A stretch of DNA of 5,110 nt, taken from the NCBI GenBank assembly GCA_947453015.1, contig CANGFL010000142.1, positions 1 through 5,110 of the forward strand, written 5' to 3'. Positions 1-5,110 of this stretch are shown here, piece after piece (position 1 is the first letter of the stretch; each line of letters starts with the position of its first letter). The notes under the pieces are model-generated. The model saw only the letters and a program-made list of their open reading frames with translations. It did no database searches and was not told where the DNA came from. The position numbers were made by a program, and so were the translations under genes. This stretch comes from Oxalobacteraceae bacterium (GTDB lineage: Bacteria; Pseudomonadota; Gammaproteobacteria; Burkholderiales; Burkholderiaceae_D).

Positions 1-288
1 CACCGCACGCGGCACAATCGGTACATGACGCGCACGCGCTGCAATCACTTCCGGATTATTTGCTTGCACTGCTGTCGACGTCACAATCGCATCTGCACCA
101 TCCACATTTTCAGGTGCATGACCAATACGAATAGACGCACCTAGCTCGGCCAGACGGCGGCTAGCTGCGTTGCTAGATAGATCAGAGCCCGACACGGTAT
201 AGCCTAGGTTAAGCAACACCTCAGCGATGCCGCTCATACCGGAACCGCCTATGCCTACAAAGTGTATGCGTTTAACTTTGTGCTTCAT
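1..288 (-). CDS. murC: UDP-N-acetylmuramate--L-alanine ligase MurC, N-terminal part (3' end cut off)
   Basis: MurC is the cytoplasmic ATP-dependent ligase that adds L-alanine to UDP-MurNAc, the first step of the stem peptide. Only the first 96 codons are present; the frame stays open to the window edge, so the ATP-binding and C-terminal ligase domains lie outside. The fragment begins [20 protein letters not shown]. Residues 8-36 form the Rossmann-type UDP-binding start of the Mur N-domain, with glycine-rich loop [14 protein letters not shown] at 12-25 and GSD at 34-36. A second recognisable stretch, [14 protein letters not shown], follows near residues 68-81. The ATG overlaps the murG stop as ATGA and is preceded by AGGAAG, which fixes the start. 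The paralogue Mpl shares this fold, but the position directly after murG favours MurC. The family is normally about 460-490 residues, so roughly a fifth is seen. Confidence 0.95.
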   Translation of the reverse strand, partial: MKHKVKRIHFVGIGGSGMSGIAEVLLNLGYTVSGSDLSSNAASRRLAELGASIRIGHAPENVDGADAIVTSTAVQANNPEVIAARARHVPIVPRAV

Positions 289-1358
289 TTGCTTCCTAAT
301 TTCTCAATAATCTGGGCGATCGATTCATTCGCCTCTCGCTTACCGTTTGCATACGCTGCTTCGGCCATCTGTAGACAACGCTCGCGCGTAATCGTTTTAA
401 TTAATGAGGCCAAAGCTTCGGTATTTAATTCTTTTTGTGGCTGATGAAATGCAGCCCCTATCTGAGCCATCCACTGTGCGTTGTCTCGCTGATGCGATGT
501 GGTCGATGCAATGAATGGCACCAAAATACTCGCCACACCTGCCGCGCATAATTCAGACACGGTAATCGCACCAGCGCGACAAATCACCAAATCCGCTTGC
601 GCATAACGTGTGGCCATATCGTCAATAAAATCAACCAGCTCGGCTTGCACACCCTGTTGTTGATAAGCCTGCTCTAATGCGGCGATGTGCTGTCTACCAG
701 ATTGATGAACTACGCGCGGTCGATCGCCACTAGCGATCAATGCCAATGCAGCAGGGATCGTCTGATTCAAAATTTGCGCACCCAAACTTCCGCCGAGCAC
801 CAAGATAGTCAACGGACCCGTATGCTCGGCATAGCGAGCTTTAGGCACTGGCAGCGCGCTGATTTCGCGACGCACTGGATTACCGGTAACTTGAATGCGC
901 GCGTCTGATTCACTATTTTTAGTCGCGAATCCAAACAATATTTTTTTCGCAAACGGTAGTAAGGCCTTGTTAGACATCAGCAACGCAGCATCGGCATTCA
1001 CCAGAGCGAGCGGCACGCCACATAATTTGGCCATCAAACCGCCGGGCACGGTGACATAACCACCCATGCCAAGGACTACATCGGGTTTACGTCGACGCAT
1101 GATGGCAAAGCATTGAACAAAACTGTTCAATAACTTAATCACGCCCATCGCACTGTGCAGCCAACCTTTACCCCGCAAACCGCTGAAATTGATGGCGTCG
1201 AAATCCACACCATGACGCGGCACGATGTCAGCTTCCATACCGTGCGTTGTACCTAGCCAGGATATTTGCCAGCCGCGTGCGCGCATAGTGTCGGCAATCG
1301 CTAAGCCAGGGAAAATATGCCCGCCGGTACCCGCAGCCATGATAAGAAGATGACTCAT
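285..1358 (-). CDS. murG: Lipid II synthase MurG (UDP-GlcNAc:lipid I GlcNAc transferase)
   Basis: MurG is a peripheral GT-B glycosyltransferase of family GT28 on the inner face of the membrane. It transfers GlcNAc from UDP-GlcNAc to lipid I to make lipid II. The protein has 357 residues, normal for the family. Visible motifs are the first glycine loop GTGGHIFPG (10-18, with T11 and H14), the second loop [11 protein letters not shown] (97-107), the C-domain loop [10 protein letters not shown] (189-198), [10 protein letters not shown] (260-269, with R261 and E269) and the donor-site stretch [13 protein letters not shown] (285-297). One departure stands out: residues 120-123 are VNAD where most MurG proteins have HEQN, in an otherwise ungapped alignment. 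The start at 1358 is chosen over an in-frame ATG at 1427. It gives the expected [13 protein letters not shown] beginning, overlaps the ftsW stop as ATGA, and has GGAGG six bases upstream. The TGA stop overlaps the murC start. Confidence 0.97.
   Translation of the reverse strand: MSHLLIMAAGTGGHIFPGLAIADTMRARGWQISWLGTTHGMEADIVPRHGVDFDAINFSGLRGKGWLHSAMGVIKLLNSFVQCFAIMRRRKPDVVLGMGGYVTVPGGLMAKLCGVPLALVNADAALLMSNKALLPFAKKILFGFATKNSESDARIQVTGNPVRREISALPVPKARYAEHTGPLTILVLGGSLGAQILNQTIPAALALIASGDRPRVVHQSGRQHIAALEQAYQQQGVQAELVDFIDDMATRYAQADLVICRAGAITVSELCAAGVASILVPFIASTTSHQRDNAQWMAQIGAAFHQPQKELNTEALASLIKTITRERCLQMAEAAYANGKREANESIAQIIEKLGSK
289..297 (-). promoter_or_regulatory. murC ribosome binding site inside the end of murG
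   Basis: AGGAAG followed by CAA precedes the murC ATG; counted from the GGA core the spacer is five bases. It is encoded by the last murG codons, for LGSK. It is of moderate strength and slightly close to the start, but it fits the ATGA-coupled start at 288. Confidence 0.7.
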
Positions 1359-2560
1359 GCACGACCTCCGCGCATCAGTACTCGATTCTCGTAATCGATA
1401 CGTAGCAATACGGCCAATCCTATGCAATTAATCACCACACCGGATCCGCCGTAACTCATCAATGGCAACGTTAAACCTTTAGTCGGTAGCAAACCGAGAT
1501 TAACGCCCATATTGATGAAGGCCTGCACGCCTATCCAAAGGCCTATGCCTTTGGCAACCAGACCTGCAAATACGTTATCAACGGCGATCGATTGACGACC
1601 GATATCAAATGCACGTCGCACTATCCAATAAAAAGCAAAGGTCACTAGTAAGACACCGGCTAATCCCAGTTCTTCACCAATCACCGCTAACAGAAAATCG
1701 GTATGTGCTTCAGGAAGGTAATGCAGCTTTTCTACGCTGGCGCCTAAACCCACGCCAAACAATTCACCCCGACCAAACGCAATTAATGAATGCGTTAACT
1801 GAAATGCTTTTCCTAATGCGTTTTCTTCAGTCCATGGATTGAGATAGGCAACCATACGCTCGTAGCGCCATGGCGAAATCAAAATGATGGCAAAAAATAC
1901 AGCTGCTAAAACGCTGATGATTCCACCAAACCAGATGATGTTGAATCCACCTAAGAACAAAATGCCCATGGCGATGCACACCACTACGCCGAATGCGCCT
2001 AAATCAGGCTGCAACATTAGTAAGCCACCGCATAAACCTGCGGCAATCGCCATCGGTAAAAAACCTTTGGTGAGTTTGTGCATGTATTGTTGTTTACGCA
2101 CGGTGAAATCAGCGGCATAAAAAACCATCATCAGTTTTAATATCTCTGAAGGCTGCAGACTAAATCCACCAAAACCTATCCAGCGACGTGCGCCGTTGAC
2201 GCCTTTACCCACGCCGGGTATTAACACCAAAATCATCAACACCAGCGCCAACATGAACAACAAAGGTGCCGCACTTTGCCATTGTTCGATTTTTACGCGG
2301 AAAGCAAACAAGCCCGCAATCAATCCTATGATCACGAACATCGTTTGCCGCATTAAAAAATGATGATTTTTATAGTTCGCGTATTTAGGCGAATCCGGCA
2401 ATCCTATGGACGCTGAATACACCATCACCACGCCAGTTAGTAGCAATAGCAGCACGACCCAAACTAAGGCCTGATCGTATTCGAGCATGCTAGAGCGCTG
2501 CCCCAATGGACTATCGCTACCTGCGTCAGCAGTAGTGTTCCATGGAAGCGTTAACCTCAT
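1355..2560 (-). CDS. ftsW: Septal peptidoglycan glycosyltransferase FtsW (SEDS family)
   Basis: FtsW is the multi-spanning divisome protein that polymerises lipid II into septal glycan together with its partner transpeptidase FtsI (PBP3). At 401 residues it is family length. A polar cytoplasmic N-terminus (about 1-29) precedes hydrophobic segments, starting near 31-50, 74-88 and 98-116 and ending near 370-388. I expect about ten membrane helices. SEDS hallmarks are [21 protein letters not shown] (123-143), QPDLG (184-188), the large loop with [16 protein letters not shown] (258-273) and [18 protein letters not shown] (282-299), and the C-terminal [17 protein letters not shown] (358-374). D288 in the loop matches the Asp regarded as catalytic in SEDS polymerases. 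RodA is the paralogue, but the neighbours and the [19 protein letters not shown] wording indicate FtsW. The ATG at 2560 overlaps the murD stop as ATGA and follows AAGGGGAG. The last codons, encoding RGGRA, contain the murG ribosome binding site. Confidence 0.97.
   Translation of the reverse strand: MRLTLPWNTTADAGSDSPLGQRSSMLEYDQALVWVVLLLLLTGVVMVYSASIGLPDSPKYANYKNHHFLMRQTMFVIIGLIAGLFAFRVKIEQWQSAAPLLFMLALVLMILVLIPGVGKGVNGARRWIGFGGFSLQPSEILKLMMVFYAADFTVRKQQYMHKLTKGFLPMAIAAGLCGGLLMLQPDLGAFGVVVCIAMGILFLGGFNIIWFGGIISVLAAVFFAIILISPWRYERMVAYLNPWTEENALGKAFQLTHSLIAFGRGELFGVGLGASVEKLHYLPEAHTDFLLAVIGEELGLAGVLLVTFAFYWIVRRAFDIGRQSIAVDNVFAGLVAKGIGLWIGVQAFINMGVNLGLLPTKGLTLPLMSYGGSGVVINCIGLAVLLRIDYENRVLMRGGRA
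1359..1369 (-). promoter_or_regulatory. murG ribosome binding site inside the end of ftsW
   Basis: GGAGG with a six-base spacer (TCGTGC) precedes the murG ATG. It lies within the ftsW codons for the C-terminal RGGRA. It is the strongest Shine-Dalgarno match in the window and decides the murG start at 1358 against the upstream in-frame ATG at 1427. Confidence 0.85.
1535..1554. repeat. Perfect 8-bp inverted repeat with 4-base loop inside ftsW
   Basis: CCAAAGGC and GCCTTTGG flank a four-base loop (CTAT on the plus strand, ATAG on the coding strand). The hairpin falls in ftsW codons 336-342 (AKGIGLW), in a predicted membrane region. No U-run follows the stem on the coding strand, so it is not a standard terminator. 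It may be a chance result of codon choice. Confidence 0.4.
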
Positions 2561-4047
2561 GCGCTGATCTCCCCTTGCGAGAGACCCAAGTCACGCACAG
2601 CATCGCCAAACACTTGAGCGCGATGCGCGTAGTTGGTAAACATATCGAAGCTGGCGCAGGCGGGAGAAAGTAAAACCACGTCACCTTCAACCGCTATTTC
2701 AGCAGCGCGTTCGACGGCTTGCTCTAAAGTCCAGCAATCAATGAGATCAATGCCTGTATCCGCTAATGCTGCACGTATAGTCGGACCATCTTTACCGATC
2801 AACATGACGGCTCGGACATAGCGAGTGACAGGCTTAGCCAAAGGCGCAAAGTCTTGGCCTTTACCATCACCACCGGCTATCAAAATTAAATTCGATTTGG
2901 CGTCTGATCCCAATCCATTGAGAGCAGCTATCGTCGCACCCACGTTGGTACCTTTGCTGTCGTCAATATAGTCGACACCACGAATAGTGGAAATAGCCTC
3001 CACACGATGCGGCTCACCTTGATACTGCCTAGCAGCGTGTAATAACGGTGCCAGCGGCAGATCAATGGAACGGCACAACGACAAAGCAGCCAACACATTG
3101 CTGGCATTGTGCAGGCCGCGAATTTTTAGTGCGTCTGCCGGCATCAGTCGATTGATAAAAATCTCAGCCGGTTCTTTTTGCTTGCCACGTTTTTTCTTTT
3201 CACCGTCATCATCGGTACTAATCGCTTGCACCAACCAACGCATCCCATGCTCTTCGACCAACCCAAACGCATCAGCTTCTGTCGGCGCGTCGATGCCAAA
3301 GGTGGTGCATGGGGCATCGCGCACGATCATTTTCATTACACGTGCATCATCGCGATTCAACACGCGAATAGTCTCTGGACCAAAAATGCGCTCTTTGGCT
3401 TTGGCGTACTCGTTCATATTGCCATGCCAATCCAAATGGTCTTGCGAGATATTTAATACCGTCGCTGCATCAGCCCGCAAGGTGTAGGTGCTGTAGAGCT
3501 GAAAACTAGATAATTCGAGTACCCAAACATCAGGCAAGGTATCGTTAGCGACTGCCTCGCGTAATACATCGAGTGCAGCTGGACTGATATTGCCGGCGAC
3601 TTTGACGGACAAACCCGCAGCACGACACAGTTCACCCGTTAGCCGTGTGACGGTTGTTTTACCGTTGGTGCCGGTAATCGCAATTATTTTTGGATGATAG
3701 GTACGTCGCTCTTTAAGTGCGGCAAGTGCTTGAGCGAACAATTCAATTTCGCCCCAAACAGGAATATTTTTTTCCTGGGCAGCAGCCAATATCGCTGTCA
3801 GTTCATTTAAAGGCGACAGACCCGGGCTCAGGATGATGAAATTAATATCGTCTAATAATGAGGGCGTAAATTCACCACTAATGAATTCTGCCGTAGGTAC
3901 GTTTTCACGCAGAGCAGGTAAACGATCAGGAATTGCACGCGTGTCGGCTACGCGCAGGCGCACCCCAGCATCGGCTAGCCAATGCGCAATTGCTAGACCC
4001 GATTCACCGAGTCCCAGCACCAATGCATGTTTACCTGCGTAGTTCAT
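2557..4047 (-). CDS. murD: UDP-N-acetylmuramoyl-L-alanine--D-glutamate ligase MurD
   Basis: MurD is the cytoplasmic ATP-dependent ligase that adds D-glutamate to UDP-MurNAc-L-Ala. The N-terminal UDP-binding domain begins with VLGLGESG (10-17) and includes ILSPGLSP (72-79). The central ATPase domain has the P-loop GTNGKTT (126-132), the acidic ELSSFQL (178-184) and [11 protein letters not shown] (199-209). K218 in YAKAKERIF aligns with the carbamylated lysine of E. coli MurD (K198). The C-terminal domain has HRVE (347-350), DDSKGTN (362-368), AGGDGKG (391-397) and [12 protein letters not shown] (459-470), which form the D-Glu and adenine region. The length of 496 residues exceeds the roughly 438 of E. 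coli. Part of the excess is a charged, lysine-rich stretch at 278-294, which I recall as typical of betaproteobacterial MurD. The start is firm: an in-frame TAA lies 15 bases upstream and no other start codon falls between. No Shine-Dalgarno sequence is visible. The ATGA overlap at the 3' end couples it to ftsW. Confidence 0.97.
   Translation of the reverse strand: MNYAGKHALVLGLGESGLAIAHWLADAGVRLRVADTRAIPDRLPALRENVPTAEFISGEFTPSLLDDINFIILSPGLSPLNELTAILAAAQEKNIPVWGEIELFAQALAALKERRTYHPKIIAITGTNGKTTVTRLTGELCRAAGLSVKVAGNISPAALDVLREAVANDTLPDVWVLELSSFQLYSTYTLRADAATVLNISQDHLDWHGNMNEYAKAKERIFGPETIRVLNRDDARVMKMIVRDAPCTTFGIDAPTEADAFGLVEEHGMRWLVQAISTDDDGEKKKRGKQKEPAEIFINRLMPADALKIRGLHNASNVLAALSLCRSIDLPLAPLLHAARQYQGEPHRVEAISTIRGVDYIDDSKGTNVGATIAALNGLGSDAKSNLILIAGGDGKGQDFAPLAKPVTRYVRAVMLIGKDGPTIRAALADTGIDLIDCWTLEQAVERAAEIAVEGDVVLLSPACASFDMFTNYAHRAQVFGDAVRDLGLSQGEISA
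2561..2576 (-). promoter_or_regulatory. ftsW ribosome binding site inside the end of murD
   Basis: On the coding strand AAGGGGAG is followed by ATCAGCGC and then the ftsW ATG, so the GGAG core lies eight bases upstream. The site is part of the murD codons for the terminal residues QGEISA. It supports the ATG at 2560 as the ftsW start and translational coupling with murD. Confidence 0.8.
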
Positions 4048-4075
4048 TTTTATAGGTTCGTTTTATTTTTACGTG
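4048..4075 (-). promoter_or_regulatory. AT-rich mraY-murD spacer without Shine-Dalgarno
   Basis: This is the only intergenic gap in the window, 28 bases between the mraY TAA and the murD ATG. On the coding strand it is A-rich, reading AAAAATAAAA and then CGAACCTATAAAA directly before ATG. No GGAG- or AGGA-like element sits at the usual distance, unlike the three downstream genes. An A-rich leader can support initiation through ribosomal protein S1, but that is inference. It forms no evident terminator hairpin. The TATAAA next to the start has no -35 partner and lies too close to the ATG to be a convincing promoter. Confidence 0.5.
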
Positions 4076-5110
4076 TTAGCGCAGCTTTAACGTCGACAAC
4101 CCAAACAACACCAACATCATGGTGATAATCCAGAAACGAACGACCACTTGCGTTTCTTTCCAACCTTTTTGTTCATAGTGATGATGTAGCGGCGCCATCA
4201 GTAAGACGCGCTTACCAACACCGGTTTTCATTTTGGTGTATTTGAAATACGCGACCTGCAACATGACTGACAAAGTCTCGACTACGAAGACCCCACCCAT
4301 GATGAACAACACAATCTCTTGACGAACGATGACAGCAATCGTGCCTAATGCGCCGCCTAAGGCCAACGCACCCACATCCCCCATAAAGACTTGTGCGGGA
4401 TAAGCGTTAAACCATAAGAAGGCCAAACCAGCTCCTGCCATCGCGCCACAGAAAATTAGCAACTCACCTGCACCGGGTATATGCGGGATCAATAAATATT
4501 TTGCGTAGGTAGCGCTACCGGTTAAATAAGCAAAGATGCCGAGTGCGGAGCCCACCATCACGGTTGGCATGATGGCTAGGCCATCCAACCCATCCGTTAA
4601 ATTGACCGCATTACTGGTGCCAACAATAACGAAATAGGTGAGTGCAATAAAACCCCAAACACCTAAGGGATAGCTGACCGTCTTAAAAAACGGAACAATC
4701 AAATCTGCTGTGGGTGGCAATTCCATTGAAAAGCCAGACTGCACCCACGACATGAACAGTTCAAGAACTGCCATGTTGGTTGGGCCAGAAACAGAAAACG
4801 CCAAATAAAACGCAGCAAGCAATCCAATTAATGACTGCCACATATATTTTTCACGTGAGCGCATGCCATTCGGATCTTTGTAAACTACCTTGCGATAATC
4901 ATCGACCCAACCAATCACGCCGAATCCTAAGGTCACAATCAACACGGGCCAGACAAAGCGATTGGTCCAATCTATCCACAGCAAGGTTGAAACGCCGATA
5001 CCTATCAATATCAATACGCCACCCATGGTTGGCGTTCCGGATTTCACCAAATGCGTTTGCGGCCCATCGGTTCGAACTGCTTGCCCGACTTTTAACGTCG
5101 TAAGCAAGCG
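4076..5110 (-). CDS. mraY: Phospho-N-acetylmuramoyl-pentapeptide-transferase MraY (5' end cut off)
   Basis: MraY is the integral membrane enzyme that transfers phospho-MurNAc-pentapeptide from its UDP carrier to undecaprenyl phosphate, giving lipid I. The frame is open to the window edge; 344 residues are present. Aligning GQAVRTDGP with E. coli GQVVRNDGP suggests about 45 N-terminal residues, including the first membrane helix, are missing, for a full length near 389. Counting the first complete codon (Arg) as 1, the family motifs are GTPTMGG (25-31), WVDDYRK (68-74, catalytic-site D70 and D71), [12 protein letters not shown] (167-178), [10 protein letters not shown] (238-247, with D245) and APLHHHYE (306-313). 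Hydrophobic helices run throughout and the protein ends in the usual FGLSTLKLR. Residues about 105-138 hold a roughly 25-residue insertion relative to E. coli, matching the longer betaproteobacterial form. An in-frame TTG near the window edge is an internal leucine, not the start. It stops 28 bases before murD. Confidence 0.97.
   Translation of the reverse strand, partial: RLLTTLKVGQAVRTDGPQTHLVKSGTPTMGGVLILIGIGVSTLLWIDWTNRFVWPVLIVTLGFGVIGWVDDYRKVVYKDPNGMRSREKYMWQSLIGLLAAFYLAFSVSGPTNMAVLELFMSWVQSGFSMELPPTADLIVPFFKTVSYPLGVWGFIALTYFVIVGTSNAVNLTDGLDGLAIMPTVMVGSALGIFAYLTGSATYAKYLLIPHIPGAGELLIFCGAMAGAGLAFLWFNAYPAQVFMGDVGALALGGALGTIAVIVRQEIVLFIMGGVFVVETLSVMLQVAYFKYTKMKTGVGKRVLLMAPLHHHYEQKGWKETQVVVRFWIITMMLVLFGLSTLKLR

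Noticed and set aside
941..947. Run of seven A on the coding strand in murG (a second run in murD at 3767-3773) as possible slippage or phase-variation sites
   Set aside because: Both are read in frame as ordinary Lys/Asn/Ile codons, the proteins continue intact, and no useful product in a shifted frame is seen.
1359..1427. N-terminal extension of murG from an in-frame ATG at 1427 (23 extra residues)
   Set aside because: It would lie wholly within ftsW, adds no MurG-like sequence, and the ATG at 1358 has a strong GGAGG site and the ATGA overlap.
3065..3487. 140-codon open frame on the plus strand, antisense to murD
   Set aside because: It is a shadow of murD with no recognisable domain or convincing ribosome site. 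The other plus-strand open frames were rejected for the same reason.
4051..4056. TATAAA-like -10 box just before murD
   Set aside because: There is no -35 match at about 17 bases upstream, and transcription would begin inside murD. It is best explained by the A/T-rich spacer.
4508..4519. Perfect 12-bp palindrome GGTAGCGCTACC inside mraY
   Set aside because: About one palindrome of this size is expected by chance in a window this long, and it lies in coding sequence with no partner site.
5105..5107. TTG as the start codon of mraY
   Set aside because: The frame stays open to the edge and MraY needs about 45 more N-terminal residues with a membrane helix, so this TTG is an internal leucine.

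Overview
The window is a stretch of the dcw (division and cell wall) cluster, with every gene on the minus strand. In transcription order, from high to low coordinates, it holds mraY (5' end cut off by the window edge), murD, ftsW, murG and murC (only the first 96 codons present). This is the classic mraY-murD-ftsW-murG-murC order of proteobacteria. It is almost wall-to-wall coding: the only intergenic gap is 28 bases between mraY and murD, and the other three junctions are 4-base ATGA overlaps.

The proteins point to a betaproteobacterium. MraY carries a roughly 25-residue insertion relative to E. coli, and I recall the same segment from Burkholderia-type MraY. MurD is about 58 residues longer than the E. 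coli enzyme, partly through a charged insert, which is also a betaproteobacterial trait. MurG has the [13 protein letters not shown] version of its donor-site loop. GC content is about half by eye, which would fit a moderate-GC group such as Nitrosomonadales/Methylophilales or Polynucleobacter-like lineages better than high-GC Burkholderia. That finer placement is a guess.

The genes form one pathway. MurD (cytoplasm) adds D-glutamate to UDP-MurNAc-L-Ala, and MurC makes UDP-MurNAc-L-Ala in the step before. MraY (membrane) moves the finished phospho-MurNAc-pentapeptide onto undecaprenyl phosphate to give lipid I. MurG (inner membrane face) adds GlcNAc to give lipid II. FtsW (membrane) is the SEDS glycosyltransferase that polymerises lipid II at the septum. 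No promoter or terminator is visible, as expected for the interior of a long operon.

I see no mobile element, RNA gene, CRISPR array or unknown gene, and no evidence of an undescribed system. The points worth a second look are modest: MurG has VNAD where the usual HEQN motif should be, murD lacks a Shine-Dalgarno sequence although its neighbours have one, and three successive coupled ATGA junctions have their ribosome binding sites encoded in the upstream protein's tail.
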